From the NCBI RefSeq assembly GCF_002855515.1, contig NZ_PKRP01000003.1:372001-436000 (forward strand): 64,000 nucleotides of DNA, in the 5' to 3' direction. The notes under the pieces were generated by a model. It saw only the letters and a program-made list of their open reading frames with translations, was not told the origin of the DNA and did no database searches. Position numbers and translations under genes: made by a program. Of the stretch, positions 43,761 to 54,319 are shown one piece after another. The DNA comes from Rhizobium sp. TH135. GTDB lineage: Bacteria > Pseudomonadota > Alphaproteobacteria > Rhizobiales > Rhizobiaceae. Position 1 is the stretch's first letter. Each line of letters starts with the position of its first letter.

Positions 43761-44756
43761 ATGGTCACCATTCTCGACAGGACCAATCTTTCGAACGCGG
43801 CACCTCTGGCGCCCGCAGACGAAAAGCGTGTGCGCCACCCGGAAAAGGCCCACAAGCCCGACACCGAAGTGCTGCGCAAGCCGGAATGGATCCGCGTCAA
43901 GGCGCCGACCTCGAAGGGCTATCACGAGACCCGCGAACTCGTCCGTTCCCACAAGCTGGTGACGGTCTGTGAAGAGGCCGGCTGCCCGAACATCGGCGAG
44001 TGCTGGGACAAGAAGCACGCGACCTTTATGATCATGGGCGAGATCTGTACCCGCGCCTGCGCCTTCTGCAATGTCGCGACTGGCAAGCCCAATGCACTCG
44101 ACCTGGACGAACCTGATAACGTCGCCAAGGCTGTCCGCCAGATGGGCCTGCAGCACGTGGTTATCACCTCCGTCGACCGTGATGACTTGGCTGATGGCGG
44201 CGCTGAACATTTCGAGAAGGTGATCTGGGCGATCCGCGCCGCATCGCCGCAAACCACGATCGAGATCCTGACCCCGGACTTCCTCAAGAAGCCCGGTGCC
44301 CTGGAGCGTGTCGTCGCTGCCAAGCCCGACGTCTTCAACCACAACATGGAAACCGTACCCGGTAACTATCTGACCGTCCGTCCGGGCGCGCGCTACTTCC
44401 ACTCCGTGCGCCTGCTGCAGCGGGTCAAGGAACTCGACCCGACCATGTTCACCAAGTCGGGCATCATGGTCGGCCTGGGGGAAGAGCGGAACGAAGTGCT
44501 GCAGTTGATGGACGACCTGCGCACGGCCGACGTCGATTTCCTGACCATCGGCCAGTATCTCCAGCCGACCCGCAAGCACCACAAGGTCGAGCGCTTCGTC
44601 ACCCCGGAAGAGTTCAAGTCCTACGAGGACATCGCCTATACCAAGGGCTTCCTGATGGTGTCCTCAAGCCCGCTGACCCGGTCCTCGCACCATGCCGGCG
44701 ATGACTTCGCACGGTTGAAGGCGGCGCGGGAGAATCTGCAACTGGTTCGTACCTAG
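43761..44756 (+). CDS. lipA: Lipoyl synthase
   Basis: A 331-residue radical SAM enzyme inserting two sulfurs into octanoyl groups to make lipoate. The auxiliary cluster motif is Cys70, Cys75, Cys81 ([12 protein letters not shown]). The radical SAM motif is Cys96, Cys100, Cys103 (CTRACAFC). A C-terminal RSSYHA-like segment reads RSSHHA. Its products modify the PdhB and PdhC lipoyl domains encoded just upstream, which makes the neighbourhood functionally coherent. The start lies 40 bases after the GlsB-like gene. Confidence 0.97.
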   Translation: MVTILDRTNLSNAAPLAPADEKRVRHPEKAHKPDTEVLRKPEWIRVKAPTSKGYHETRELVRSHKLVTVCEEAGCPNIGECWDKKHATFMIMGEICTRACAFCNVATGKPNALDLDEPDNVAKAVRQMGLQHVVITSVDRDDLADGGAEHFEKVIWAIRAASPQTTIEILTPDFLKKPGALERVVAAKPDVFNHNMETVPGNYLTVRPGARYFHSVRLLQRVKELDPTMFTKSGIMVGLGEERNEVLQLMDDLRTADVDFLTIGQYLQPTRKHHKVERFVTPEEFKSYEDIAYTKGFLMVSSSPLTRSSHHAGDDFARLKAARENLQLVRT

Positions 44757-44782
44757 GCTGCCCTGTCGGTTTGGATGAAATC

Positions 44783-45064
44783 ATGATAAGAGATTTCAAG
44801 GACAAACTGACGGAGCAACTTTTCAAGACCTCAAACGTTCGAGCGCTCCCGCCGGACGTAGTCGAACGGGCCCGGCGAAAGCTGATGGCAATAGACGCCG
44901 CTCACGATCTCGGTGACTTGCGCGTACCGCCGAGCAATCGGCTGGAGAAGCTGAGAGGCAATCGAGAAGGCCAGCATCCGATCCGGATCAACGATCAGTG
45001 GCGAATATGCTTCCGATGGGTCGATGGGGATGCTTACGACGTCGAAGTTTGCGACTACCACTGA
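44783..45064 (+). CDS. higB: HigB-type toxin (RelE superfamily)
   Basis: A 93-residue protein of the HigB/RelE mRNA-interferase fold. Family features are RALPPDVVERARRKLMAIDAAHDLGDLRVPPSNRLEKLRG, followed by the core GQHPIRINDQWRICFRWVDGDAYDVEVCDYH. Such toxins cleave mRNA at the ribosome. It is followed 8 bases later by its HigA antitoxin (toxin-first order, as in hig loci). It sits only 26 bases after lipA with no room for a full promoter. Codon use near the start (ATA, AGA) differs from its neighbours, a sign of acquisition. Confidence 0.85.
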   Translation: MIRDFKDKLTEQLFKTSNVRALPPDVVERARRKLMAIDAAHDLGDLRVPPSNRLEKLRGNREGQHPIRINDQWRICFRWVDGDAYDVEVCDYH

Positions 45065-45072
45065 GGTGCGAG

Positions 45073-45369
45073 ATGCTGCAATTGCCCGAAGAACCCATCC
45101 ATCCCGGTCGCGTCCTTTTCGATGATTTCATCGCTGACTTCGGGCTGGTGTGCACGACGGTGGCTACGGAGACCGGTATACCCTTGCCTGCGCTGGAATC
45201 ACTGGACAAAGGCGATGGCCATGTAACGGCGGAGATCGCGTTACGGCTGGCACGCTATTTCTCGACAAGTCCTGAATTTTGGCTGAACCTTCAGCGCACC
45301 TACGACCTTGCTCAGGCAAGCAAAACCGCGAAGGGTCTTGATCAGATCAGGCCCGTGGCAGCAGCTTGA
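45073..45369 (+). CDS. higA: HigA-type antitoxin (XRE helix-turn-helix)
   Basis: A 98-residue antitoxin. The N terminus PEEPIHPGRVLFDDFI and the C-terminal ALRLARYFSTSPEFWLNLQRTYDL are hallmarks of HigA. The helix-turn-helix between them (LVCTTVATETGIPLPALESLDKGDGHVTAEI) is more divergent than usual. It neutralises HigB and normally represses its own operon. The start MLQLPEE is selected by position 8 bases after higB; an upstream in-frame ATG at 44998 lies inside higB. Confidence 0.85.
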   Translation: MLQLPEEPIHPGRVLFDDFIADFGLVCTTVATETGIPLPALESLDKGDGHVTAEIALRLARYFSTSPEFWLNLQRTYDLAQASKTAKGLDQIRPVAAA

Positions 45370-45414
45370 CGGGTGCTCCGAATGTTGGTGATCCCGCTCG
45401 GAAATGATGCCGCG

Positions 45415-45951
45415 ATGCGATTGCGTGCCTCAAGCCGCATCTGTGTCATCGGCTCATCAGGAGCCGGAAAGAGCACGTATTCCCAGTGCCTCGCATCCTC
45501 GCTCAATCTAACCTACGTTTCGCTCGACAAGGATGTGCGCTGGCTGCCCGGTTGGGAGGAACGGAGCAGGCAAGAGCAACGTGAACGTTTGAGAGACTTG
45601 GCCGCCGGCGAGGCCTGGGTCATAGACGGCAGTGGTTCGTCTTCATTTGACATAAGGCTACCGCGCACGGACCTCATTATTTGGCTGCGGCTTTCCAGAT
45701 GGAAATGCCTTCTGGGCGTTGCGAAAAGAGTGACGCGTTACAAAGGTACAGTCAGACCTGATATGGCGGAAGGCTGCCCCGAACCCTTACCCGACCGCGA
45801 ATTCCTCTCCTACATCTGGAACTTCGAGCGCCGCTTTGCCCCGCGCATCATCCAGGAAATCGATCGTCACGGCGCGACCATACCGGTGATAACCCTCAAA
45901 TCCCACGGCGAAATGGCGCACCTGCTTGATCTCGCGGGACTTCCTCATTAA
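45415..45951 (+). CDS. P-loop kinase-like protein (adenylate-kinase/FlaR-like)
   Basis: A 178-residue P-loop NTPase. The Walker A is VIGSSGAGKST near the N terminus. A WVIDGSGSSSFDIRLPRTDLIIWL segment fits the Walker B and substrate site of the topology-modulation/FlaR-like adenylate-kinase group, and RVTRYKG with LSYIWNFERRF fits its lid. Phosphate acceptor is unknown. The start is uncertain: ATG 45415 with GGAAA upstream is used, while ATG 45382 and GTG 45373 are possible. It follows higA by 45 bases and seems part of the same inserted islet. Confidence 0.72.
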   Translation: MRLRASSRICVIGSSGAGKSTYSQCLASSLNLTYVSLDKDVRWLPGWEERSRQEQRERLRDLAAGEAWVIDGSGSSSFDIRLPRTDLIIWLRLSRWKCLLGVAKRVTRYKGTVRPDMAEGCPEPLPDREFLSYIWNFERRFAPRIIQEIDRHGATIPVITLKSHGEMAHLLDLAGLPH

Positions 45952-45961
45952 GTCCCGCTTC

Positions 45962-46414
45962 ATGCCACAATTCGAAACCCGCCGCCCCGTCAAGCACTCG
46001 CCCGACCGCATGTATGCTCTCGTCGCCGACATCGAGCGCTATCCGGAATTTCTGCCGCTCTGCGAAGCGCTAACCATTCGCTCGCGCCGCGAACGCGATG
46101 GCAAGGAATTGCTGCTGGCTGACATGACGGTGGGCTACAAGGCGATCCGCGAGACCTTCACGACGCAGGTCCTGCTGACCCCCTCCGAGCGCGCCATCGA
46201 TGTTAAATATATCGAGGGTCCCTTCAAGTATCTGGACAATCGCTGGCGCTTCGAAGAAACGGCGGATGGCGGCTGCTCGGTGCATTTCTACATCGACTAT
46301 GAGTTCAAGAACCGCATTCTCGGCGCACTCATGGGCTCGATGTTCGACCGTGCCTTCCGCATGTTCTCAGAAGCCTTCGAAGCGCGTGCCGACAAGATCT
46401 ATGCCGGGGTCTGA
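45962..46414 (+). CDS. RatA/Coq10 family START-domain protein
   Basis: A 150-residue SRPBCC (START-like) protein. The family motif SPDRMYALVADIERYPEFLPLCEAL is at the N terminus, and the C-terminal helix [21 protein letters not shown] is also typical. Homologues bind ubiquinone (Coq10) or were named RatA after a ribosome-association effect; a quinone chaperone role is the more likely one here. It has no clear ribosome site, and its start is 10 bases after the kinase-like gene. The 3' end overlaps the convergent cinA by 16 bases. Confidence 0.85.
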   Translation: MPQFETRRPVKHSPDRMYALVADIERYPEFLPLCEALTIRSRRERDGKELLLADMTVGYKAIRETFTTQVLLTPSERAIDVKYIEGPFKYLDNRWRFEETADGGCSVHFYIDYEFKNRILGALMGSMFDRAFRMFSEAFEARADKIYAGV

Positions 46415-46908
46415 GCTGCAGCAGCCAGCATTTCAAGCGCAGTCCTGACGGTCGCAAGCCGCACCTGATCTCGTCCGATCTCGCCGTAGCGCATCTCCCG
46501 GTGATCGATGAAACCCGAGCGGGTTTTCAAGGCGAGATGCACGAGGCCAATCGGCTTCTCCGCCGAGCCGCCACCCGGTCCGGCGATGCCGGTAACGGCC
46601 ACAGCAACCTCGGCACCCGAACGCATCAGCGCCCCATGCGCCATCTGCAGCGCCGTCTCTTTCGACACGGCTCCGAAAACCTCCAGCGTTGCCGCTGAAA
46701 CGCCGATCAGATCCATTTTCGCCTGGTTCGTATAGGTGACGAAACCGCGGTCGACGACGGCGGACGAACCGGCAATCTCGGTGAGTGCACCGGCAATCAA
46801 CCCGCCGGTGCAGGACTCGGCCGTCGCGATCATCCAGCCCAGGTGTCGATAGGCGGCAATGATCTCTGCGGCCTGCGCCTCGATGTCGGCCGGATAAAGC
46901 CCCATCAC
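46399..46908 (-). CDS. cinA: CinA C-terminal family nicotinamide-nucleotide amidohydrolase
   Basis: A 169-residue stand-alone CinA C-terminal (PncC) domain, which deamidates NMN to nicotinate mononucleotide in NAD recycling. Motifs are [23 protein letters not shown] near residue 30, [12 protein letters not shown] and [21 protein letters not shown]. It lacks the N-terminal MoCF-like domain of full-length CinA. Its start overlaps the ispDF stop by four bases (ATGA), showing coupling. Confidence 0.93.
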   Translation of the reverse strand: MMGLYPADIEAQAAEIIAAYRHLGWMIATAESCTGGLIAGALTEIAGSSAVVDRGFVTYTNQAKMDLIGVSAATLEVFGAVSKETALQMAHGALMRSGAEVAVAVTGIAGPGGGSAEKPIGLVHLALKTRSGFIDHREMRYGEIGRDQVRLATVRTALEMLAAAAQTPA

Positions 46909-48113
46909 TCTGCACCGCGGAAGACGACGGTCGCCGTGGCAATTGCCGCGATCCCCTCGCGCCGGCCGACAAAGCCGATCGTCTCGTTGGTCGTCGCCTT
47001 CACCGAGCAGCGATCAAGCGAGATGCCGAGAATTTCCGAGAGCTTTTCCCGCATGGCCTGGCGATGGGGTCCGATCTTAGGTGCTTCGGCAATAAGCGAA
47101 ATATCTGCGTTCATGATCGTGCCGCCGGCCTCACGCACGATCCTTGCGGCATGTTCCAGGAAGATGCGCGAGGGCGCACCCTTCCACTGCATGTCCGAGG
47201 GCGGAAAATGATCGCCGATATCACCGGCACCACAGGTCGCGAGCAGCGCGTCTGTCAGCGCATGCAGCGCGACATCGGCATCCGAATGTCCCTTGAGCTT
47301 CTGGTCGTGCGGAATGAAGATGCCGCAGAGCGTGACGCCATCACCGGCTTCGAGCTGGTGTACGTCATAGCCGTTTCCGGTGCGGACATCGGGCAGGGCG
47401 GAGCCCCGCAATTTCTCGTCGGCCATGGCGATATCCCTTTGCACGGTCAGTTTGACATTGTCGATCGAGCCCTCGACCAGGTGGACCGGTAGGCCCGCCC
47501 ATTCGGCGATCGAGGCATCGTCGGTGAAATCCACGGCCTGCTCCTCGGCTGCCCGTTCGTGGGCGTCCAGGATGGTCGCGTAGTGAAAGCTCTGTGGTGT
47601 CTGCGCCGCGAAAAGATCCTTGCGTGGAACGGTCGCTCCAACGACACCAGAGGTGTCGGCGCGCTTGATCGTGTCCGAAACGGGCAGGGCCGGCAGCACG
47701 GCCCTTTTTCCAGCTGCGAGTTCACTGGCGATCCGCTCCAGAAGTGCGGCATCGACGAAGGGTCGCACGCCGTCCTGGATCATCACATGCTCGATGCCGC
47801 GATCCTGCAAGACGCGCAAGCCGTTCAGCACCGACGCCTGTCGCGTAGTGCCACCCGTCACGATGATCAGATCCTCTCGTTGGGGCAAATCAGCGACGGC
47901 TGCCTCGAGCAGCGTCCGATCTTCGGGGTGGATCACCACGGCGATCGGGCCACTTCTGGGCCAGTCGAGGAAGATCTTGAGCGTGTGCCAGATGACCGGC
48001 TTGCCGCCGATCCGCCGATATTGTTTGGGTCCTTCGACCGAGGCGCCGGCGCGTTCGCCGCGTCCTGCGGCAACCACCACGACCCCGATTGTTCCGCTAC
48101 GCCCTTGCTCCAT
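46905..48113 (-). CDS. ispDF: Bifunctional IspD/IspF enzyme of the MEP isoprenoid pathway
   Basis: A fusion of 402 residues. The N-terminal IspD half (CDP-ME synthesis) shows [26 protein letters not shown] and the IQDGVRPFV site. The C-terminal IspF half (MEcPP synthesis, from about residue 240) shows [46 protein letters not shown] and [21 protein letters not shown]. The fusion is typical of alphaproteobacteria. The pathway feeds ubiquinone and, if the strain is phototrophic, the bacteriochlorophyll and carotenoid tails. The start could also be the ATG at 48137. Confidence 0.95.
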   Translation of the reverse strand: MEQGRSGTIGVVVVAAGRGERAGASVEGPKQYRRIGGKPVIWHTLKIFLDWPRSGPIAVVIHPEDRTLLEAAVADLPQREDLIIVTGGTTRQASVLNGLRVLQDRGIEHVMIQDGVRPFVDAALLERIASELAAGKRAVLPALPVSDTIKRADTSGVVGATVPRKDLFAAQTPQSFHYATILDAHERAAEEQAVDFTDDASIAEWAGLPVHLVEGSIDNVKLTVQRDIAMADEKLRGSALPDVRTGNGYDVHQLEAGDGVTLCGIFIPHDQKLKGHSDADVALHALTDALLATCGAGDIGDHFPPSDMQWKGAPSRIFLEHAARIVREAGGTIMNADISLIAEAPKIGPHRQAMREKLSEILGISLDRCSVKATTNETIGFVGRREGIAAIATATVVFRGAE

Positions 48114-48286
48114 CGCCCTGCCTGGTCCATGACACATTTTCTTCGCAACCGTGCTCTATCGGCTCGGCATCAGCTTTTCCAGCATTTGCACGATTTTTTG
48201 TCGATGCGTGAGCTTTGCCTCTTGGCAAGCCAGAGCTGACTGTCTAAAAATAATGCAAATGCGTTCTTTGCCTGAAAGATAATCAT

Positions 48287-49288
48287 TTGATTTCCGTCGC
48301 GTTGGACACGCCCTTCAGCATCGGCAAGGTTCCCGTCCGGAACCGGCTTGTGCTTGCGCCGATGTCCGGAGTGACGGATCTGCCGTTCCGGCAACTGGCC
48401 TTTGGCTTTGGCGCAGGGCTTGTCGTGACCGAAATGGTGGCAAGCCGCGAACTCGTCTTCAATGCAGCAGAAAGCTGGTCGCGCCTCAAGGGGGCGGGGC
48501 TCACGCCTCATATGGTCCAGCTTGCCGGCCGCGAGGCGAAATGGCTGGCTGAGGCTGCCGTGATTGCAGAGGCGAACGGCGCCGACATCATCGATATCAA
48601 CATGGGCTGCCCGGCCAAGAAGGTCATCGGTGGTTATGCTGGGTCTGCGCTCATGCGTGAACCGGATCACGCACTTTCGCTGATCGAAGCAACGGTGAAG
48701 GCAGTCAAGATCCCGGTCACCGTCAAGATGCGGCTCGGCTGGGACGTAAACTCCATCAACGCGCCTGACATCGCGGCCCGTGCGGAAGCTGCCGGTGTGC
48801 AGCTGATCACGGTCCACGGCCGCACGCGCATGCAATTCTACGAAGGCCGCGCCGATTGGAACGCCATCGCTGCTGTTCGCGATGTGATCCGCATTCCGCT
48901 GATCGCCAATGGCGACGTCGAGACCGTCGAGGATGCCCATGACATCCTACGCCGCTCGGGCGCTGATGCGGTGATGGTCGGACGTTCGTGTCAGGGCAGG
49001 CCCTGGCATGCCGGTGTCCTGGCTGGTCATGCCGGTCCTCAGGCTTCCGAGATCCCCGGCCTTGTTGTCGAGCACTACAGGATGATGCTGGAGCATTATG
49101 GCCCGGAGGTCGGCGTCCGCCATGCCCGCAAGCACCTCGGCTGGTATCTCGACCGCCACGCACGCGATCTCGCGGGCGAAACCAAGGCCGCAATCATGAC
49201 ATCGAAGGACGCCGGTTTTGTCGCCGAGGCTCTGGAGCTTGCGCTCTCGAGCAGTGCCGACGCCAGCGCCAGACAGGAGGCCGCATGA
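48287..49288 (+). CDS. dusB: tRNA-dihydrouridine synthase B
   Basis: A 333-residue FMN enzyme (NifR3) reducing uridines in the tRNA D-loop. Motifs are [13 protein letters not shown] near the N terminus, [19 protein letters not shown] (from about residue 105), [21 protein letters not shown] and PLIANGDV. The start appears to be a TTG preceded by GAAAG. It heads the classic nifR3-ntrB-ntrC operon; its stop overlaps the ntrB start by four bases. Confidence 0.95.
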   Translation: MISVALDTPFSIGKVPVRNRLVLAPMSGVTDLPFRQLAFGFGAGLVVTEMVASRELVFNAAESWSRLKGAGLTPHMVQLAGREAKWLAEAAVIAEANGADIIDINMGCPAKKVIGGYAGSALMREPDHALSLIEATVKAVKIPVTVKMRLGWDVNSINAPDIAARAEAAGVQLITVHGRTRMQFYEGRADWNAIAAVRDVIRIPLIANGDVETVEDAHDILRRSGADAVMVGRSCQGRPWHAGVLAGHAGPQASEIPGLVVEHYRMMLEHYGPEVGVRHARKHLGWYLDRHARDLAGETKAAIMTSKDAGFVAEALELALSSSADASARQEAA

Positions 49289-50424
49289 CGGCGAACGACA
49301 ACGCGGGCACCAATGGCCTCGCCATGGCCGTGCTGAACGCCATCCAGAACCCGGTGGTGATGGTCGACGCGAACGGCCATATCGCATTCGCCAATTGGGA
49401 GGCGGAAGCCTTCTTCGGCGCGAGTGCTTCCCATTTGGCGCGCTACCGCATCTCGACCTTCATTCCCTTCGGCAGTCCGCTGCTGTCGCTGATCGAACAG
49501 GTTCGCGAACGCCGCGCGCCTGTGAATGAATACCGCGTCGACCTGAGCTCGCCGCGTCTCGGCCAGGAAAAGCTGGTCGACCTTTATGTGGCGCCGGTCT
49601 TGAGCCAGCCCGGCAATGTGGTCGTGGTCTTCCAGGAACGCTCCATGGCCGACAAGATCGACCGTCAGCTGACCCATCGGGCCGCGGCCCGCTCCGTCAC
49701 CGGGCTCGCCTCCATGCTCGCCCACGAAATCAAGAACCCGCTGTCCGGCATCCGTGGGGCAGCCCAATTGCTCGAGACAGCGGTAACCGACGAAGACAGG
49801 GCACTGACCCGGCTGATCTGCGACGAGACCGACCGCATAGTCTCGCTGGTCGACCGCATGGAGGTTTTCTCCGACGAGCGCCCGGTCGACCGTCAATCGA
49901 TCAACATCCACTCTGTCCTCGATCAGGTGAAGGCCGTCGCCAAGGCAGGCTTTGCCCGCAACATCCGCATCACCGAAAATTACGACCCCTCTCTGCCGCC
50001 GGTCTTTGCCAACCGTGACCAGCTGGTGCAGGTCTTCCTCAACCTCGTCAAGAACGCTGCCGAAGCGATCGGCGAACGCTCCGATGGCGAGATCCAGCTG
50101 ACGACTGCCTATCGCCCGGGCATTCGCCTCTCGGTCGCGGGCTCCCGCGAGAAGATCTCGCTGCCACTCGAATTCTGCGTCCATGACAATGGGCCAGGCG
50201 TGCCGTCCGATCTGTTGCCGCATCTCTTCGATCCTTTCATCACGACGAAGACAAACGGCTCCGGTCTGGGGCTGGCGCTGGTGGCCAAAATCATCGGCGG
50301 CCATGGCGGCATCGTTGAATGCGACAGCCAGGCGAACCGCACCACTTTCCGGGTCCTCATGCCCATGTCGAAAGAGACAGCGCTCGACGATGCGCCTCTT
50401 GCCAAATCCACGGGAACGAACTGA
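49285..50424 (+). CDS. ntrB: Nitrogen regulation sensor kinase NtrB
   Basis: A 379-residue soluble histidine kinase sensing nitrogen status through PII. It has an N-terminal PAS domain (about 12-120), a dimerisation/phosphoacceptor helix with His147 in [20 protein letters not shown], and an ATPase domain with [12 protein letters not shown] (N box), [18 protein letters not shown] and [18 protein letters not shown]. It phosphorylates NtrC when nitrogen is scarce. The start is coupled to dusB (ATGA), and its stop overlaps the ntrC start (TGATG). Confidence 0.96.
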   Translation: MTANDNAGTNGLAMAVLNAIQNPVVMVDANGHIAFANWEAEAFFGASASHLARYRISTFIPFGSPLLSLIEQVRERRAPVNEYRVDLSSPRLGQEKLVDLYVAPVLSQPGNVVVVFQERSMADKIDRQLTHRAAARSVTGLASMLAHEIKNPLSGIRGAAQLLETAVTDEDRALTRLICDETDRIVSLVDRMEVFSDERPVDRQSINIHSVLDQVKAVAKAGFARNIRITENYDPSLPPVFANRDQLVQVFLNLVKNAAEAIGERSDGEIQLTTAYRPGIRLSVAGSREKISLPLEFCVHDNGPGVPSDLLPHLFDPFITTKTNGSGLGLALVAKIIGGHGGIVECDSQANRTTFRVLMPMSKETALDDAPLAKSTGTN

Positions 50425-51875
50425 TGACGGCCACGATCCTTGTTGCAGATGACGATGCTGCGATCCGCACGGTGCTGAACCAGGCATTGAGCCGTGCAGG
50501 TTACGACGTCAGGATCACCTCGAACGCTGCCACCCTCTGGCGCTGGATTTCGGCAGGCGAGGGCGATCTGGTTGTGACCGACGTGGTCATGCCGGATGAA
50601 AACGCTTTCGACCTCCTGCCGCGCATCAAGAAGGCGCGGCCGGACCTGCCAGTTCTGGTCATGAGCGCCCAGAACACTTTCATGACTGCCATCAAGGCCT
50701 CCGAGAAGGGCGCCTATGACTACCTGCCTAAGCCCTTCGATCTCACCGAGCTGATCGCCATCATCGGTCGCGCGCTGTCGGAGCCGAAAAAGCGCCCGGC
50801 GCGTCTCGACGACGACATGCAGGACGGCATGCCGCTCGTCGGCCGCTCGGCCGCCATGCAGGAAATCTACCGCGTACTCGCCCGCCTGATGCAGACGGAC
50901 CTGACGCTGATGATCACCGGCGAATCGGGCACTGGTAAGGAATTGGTCGCCAAGGCGCTGCACGATTACGGCAAGCGCCGGAACGGTCCCTTCGTCGCGA
51001 TCAACATGGCCGCAATCCCGCGCGACCTGATCGAATCCGAACTCTTTGGCCACGAGAAGGGTGCCTTTACCGGCGCCCAGACCCGCTCCACTGGCCGTTT
51101 CGAGCAGGCCGAGGGCGGCACGCTCTTCCTCGACGAAATCGGCGACATGCCGATGGATGCCCAGACCCGTCTGCTTCGCGTCCTGCAGCAGGGCGAGTAC
51201 ACCACCGTTGGTGGCCGTACCCCGATCCGGACCGATGTCCGAATCGTCGCAGCCACCAACAAGGACCTGAAGCAGTCGATCAACCAGGGCCTCTTCCGCG
51301 AAGATCTCTATTATCGCCTGAACGTCGTGCCGTTGCGCCTGCCGCCGCTGCGCGACCGCGCCGAGGACATTCCGGATCTCGTCCGCCATTTCATCCAGCA
51401 GGGCGAAAAGGAAGGTCTCGATTCGAAGCGTTTCGACCACGAAGCGCTCGAAGTGATGAAGTCCTATGCCTGGCCGGGCAATGTCCGCGAGCTTGAGAAT
51501 GTGGTGCGCCGCCTCATGGCGCTTTATCCACAGGATGTGATCGCGCGTGAAATCGTCGAGCAGGAACTGCGTGCCGATGTCTCCGACAGCCCGATCGCCA
51601 AGGTCGGCATGCCCTCCGGCACGATGACGATCTCGCAGGCCGTCGAGGAGAACATGCGGACCTACTTCGCCTCGTTCGGCGACGCCCTCCCGCCGTCGGG
51701 CCTCTACGACCGTGTTCTGACGGAAATGGAATATCCGCTGATTCTCGCTGCCCTGACCGCCACCCGTGGTAATCAGATCAAGGCAGCCGATCTGCTCGGC
51801 CTAAATCGCAACACGCTGCGCAAGAAGATCCGGGAGCTGGGCGTCTCGGTCTATCGAAGCTCCCGCTCCGCTTGA
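50424..51875 (+). CDS. ntrC: Nitrogen response regulator NtrC
   Basis: A 483-residue sigma-54 activator. It has a receiver domain (1-120, phosphoacceptor Asp53 in VTDVVMPDE), a AAA+ domain with Walker A GESGTGKE, the sigma-54-contacting GAFTGA loop, Walker B LFLDEIGD, and a C-terminal Fis-type helix-turn-helix ([21 protein letters not shown]). It activates ammonium-assimilation genes. No sigma-54 promoter was recognised within the operon itself. Confidence 0.97.
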   Translation: MTATILVADDDAAIRTVLNQALSRAGYDVRITSNAATLWRWISAGEGDLVVTDVVMPDENAFDLLPRIKKARPDLPVLVMSAQNTFMTAIKASEKGAYDYLPKPFDLTELIAIIGRALSEPKKRPARLDDDMQDGMPLVGRSAAMQEIYRVLARLMQTDLTLMITGESGTGKELVAKALHDYGKRRNGPFVAINMAAIPRDLIESELFGHEKGAFTGAQTRSTGRFEQAEGGTLFLDEIGDMPMDAQTRLLRVLQQGEYTTVGGRTPIRTDVRIVAATNKDLKQSINQGLFREDLYYRLNVVPLRLPPLRDRAEDIPDLVRHFIQQGEKEGLDSKRFDHEALEVMKSYAWPGNVRELENVVRRLMALYPQDVIAREIVEQELRADVSDSPIAKVGMPSGTMTISQAVEENMRTYFASFGDALPPSGLYDRVLTEMEYPLILAALTATRGNQIKAADLLGLNRNTLRKKIRELGVSVYRSSRSA

Positions 51876-52054
51876 CAATTGCGGAACCGCCGTTGCAATT
51901 TCGCCACATTGCGTTGCTCAAAAGTCACGTCTCATCGTGATGGAACGTGGCCGTTCATGGCTTGCGATGTGACGAGCCTTGCAGAAACAAAGTCGACGGG
52001 AACCGCCACGCGGCCGCGTCAATAAGATCCGATTGCGCGGATCCGGGGGAAATG

Positions 52055-54319
52055 ATGGCACGCGTGAGGAACGCCGCCGCAGCAGATGTGGACACGCTGG
52101 CACACGACCGCCGCGCATCTTTTGCGCTGCCTGGTCTGCTGACCGCCGGCGGTGCGCTGCTCTGCGCATCCCTGACCCTGCCGATCCTGCTCGGCCTGAC
52201 CCCGATCGAGCCCACCTCCAGGGTGCTGGTGGCGTCGGCGGTCATCAATTCGCTCTTCATCGTCGGTCTGGTCTTCCTCATCGGCCGGGAAGTGATGCGC
52301 CTGTTCAAGGCGCGCAACCGTGGGCGTGCCGCCGCTCGCCTGCATGTCCGCATCGTCGCGCTCTTCTCCGTGATCGCGATCACGCCGGCGATTCTGGTCG
52401 CCATTTTCGCCTCGATCACGCTGAATGTCGGGCTGGATCGCTGGTTCTCGATCAGAACGCAGTCGATCGTTTCCTCGTCGATGAACATCGCCCAGGCCTA
52501 CATGATGGAGAATGCCAGCTACCTTCAGGGCCAGACGATCTCCATGGCGAACGATCTGGAGCGCAATCGCGCGCTCTTTTATCTCGATCGTACCGGCTTC
52601 GTGGAGCTTATGACCCGCCAGGCGCGCGGTCGCGGCATGCTCGGCGCCTTCCTGGTGCGGGAAGATGGTTCTGCGATCACTCAGGCTGACATCGATACGG
52701 AAAAGCCTCTGCCGGCGATTCCCCGGGACGCGCTTGCGAGCGCCTCGGCCGGTCAGCCGACCTTGATCCCGCCTGGTATCACCAATCTCGTCGGGGCCAT
52801 CATCAAGCTCGACAGCCTGTCGGGAACCTTCCTCTACACCATCAGAGCCGTTGACCCGAAGGTCATGCAGGCGATGCGCCAGATGGAAGAAAACACCGCG
52901 GAATACCAGTCGATGGAGGATGGCCGAACAACGCTGCAGATCGCGTTTGCCATTCTCTATCTGGGTTTCGCACTGATCGTGCTGCTTGCCGCCATCTGGA
53001 CCGCGATCGCCGTCGCGGACCGCATCGTGCGGCCGATCCGCCTGTTGATCGGTGCCGCCGATAGTATCGCGTCCGGCAATCTCAATGTCCTAGTGCCCGT
53101 GCGCGCGGCAGACGGCGACGTCGGCAGCCTGTCGCGGACCTTCAACAAGATGGTCTCGCAGATCCGCTCGCAGCGCGATGAGATCCTGGAAGCCAAGGAC
53201 GAGGTCGACGACCGCCGCCGCTTTATCGAAGCGGTTCTCTCGGGCGTTACGGCCGCCGTCATCGGCGTCGAGGACGATGGTATCATCACGATCGTCAATC
53301 CTTCTGCCGAATACTTCCTCGCACTACCCGGCGAACAGCTGATGGGGCAGAAGCTCGCGCTCGTCGCACCTGAGGTCGACCGCGTGCTGGCCGAAGCCGC
53401 TGTCCGCCATCGCGGCGAATATCGCGAGCAGATCAACATGATCCGAGGCGGCAAGGAACGCACCCTCAACGTCCAGGTGACGCGGGAAGAGACGCGGGGC
53501 TCGGTCGATTCCTACGTCATCACCCTCGACGACATCACCGATCTGGTCGTTGCCCAGCGCTCCACCGCCTGGGCCGATGTGGCGCGTCGCATCGCCCACG
53601 AAATCAAGAACCCGCTCACTCCGATCCAGCTCTCGGCGGAGCGGTTGAAGCGCCGCTATGGCAAGCAGATCGCCGAGGATGACAAGGCTGTCTTCAACCA
53701 GTGCACGGACACGATCGTGCGCCAGGTCGAGGACATCGGCCGCATGGTCGACGAGTTCTCCGCCTTTGCCCGGATGCCGAAGCCGACGAAACAGCGTTCA
53801 GACCTGCGAGAGATCCTGACGGATGCCGTCTTCCTGCGCGAGATCGGCAGCGCCGACATCGAATTCCAGCGCAGCTTCGGCGATGAGCCTCTGGAGGGCA
53901 GCTTCGACGCCCGCATGCTGGCCCAGGCCGTCGGCAACATCGTCAAGAATGCCGTCGAATCGATCGAGGCAGTGCCGAAGGAAGAACTGGGCGACCACGG
54001 CAAGATCCTGGTCCGCTCCACGTTCGATCAAGAACTCGACCGGTTCACGGTCGACGTCATCGACAACGGCCGCGGCCTGCCGACGGAGAACCGGCACCGC
54101 ATTCTCGAACCCTACATGACGATGCGCGAGAAAGGCACCGGCCTTGGCCTCGCGATCGTGAAGAAGATCATTGAAGAGCATGGCGGGCAGCTTGAGCTGC
54201 ACGACGCACCGGTGGATTTCGACCGGGGCAGGGGTGCGATGATCCGCATCATCCTGCCGCGCGCAGACGCCCCCGCCATGGTCACTGAAAGCGATAAGGA
54301 AAAGGTCTATGGCCTCTGA
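52055..54319 (+). CDS. ntrY: Membrane sensor kinase NtrY
   Basis: A 754-residue integral histidine kinase. There are three to four transmembrane helices (about 25-48, 58-80, 100-125 and 290-320), a periplasmic sensor region between the last two, a HAMP domain (RPIRLLIGAADSIASGNLNV), a PAS domain, then the kinase core with [45 protein letters not shown] and GTGLGLAIVKKI. NtrY/NtrX link nitrogen, redox and envelope control in alphaproteobacteria. The start is the second of two adjacent ATGs, with GGGGGA upstream. Confidence 0.95.
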   Translation: MARVRNAAAADVDTLAHDRRASFALPGLLTAGGALLCASLTLPILLGLTPIEPTSRVLVASAVINSLFIVGLVFLIGREVMRLFKARNRGRAAARLHVRIVALFSVIAITPAILVAIFASITLNVGLDRWFSIRTQSIVSSSMNIAQAYMMENASYLQGQTISMANDLERNRALFYLDRTGFVELMTRQARGRGMLGAFLVREDGSAITQADIDTEKPLPAIPRDALASASAGQPTLIPPGITNLVGAIIKLDSLSGTFLYTIRAVDPKVMQAMRQMEENTAEYQSMEDGRTTLQIAFAILYLGFALIVLLAAIWTAIAVADRIVRPIRLLIGAADSIASGNLNVLVPVRAADGDVGSLSRTFNKMVSQIRSQRDEILEAKDEVDDRRRFIEAVLSGVTAAVIGVEDDGIITIVNPSAEYFLALPGEQLMGQKLALVAPEVDRVLAEAAVRHRGEYREQINMIRGGKERTLNVQVTREETRGSVDSYVITLDDITDLVVAQRSTAWADVARRIAHEIKNPLTPIQLSAERLKRRYGKQIAEDDKAVFNQCTDTIVRQVEDIGRMVDEFSAFARMPKPTKQRSDLREILTDAVFLREIGSADIEFQRSFGDEPLEGSFDARMLAQAVGNIVKNAVESIEAVPKEELGDHGKILVRSTFDQELDRFTVDVIDNGRGLPTENRHRILEPYMTMREKGTGLGLAIVKKIIEEHGGQLELHDAPVDFDRGRGAMIRIILPRADAPAMVTESDKEKVYGL

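Noticed and set aside
45346-45359. TTGATCAGATCAGG as a third FNR box
   Set aside because: The second half-site does not match RTCAA and it lies inside the higA coding region.
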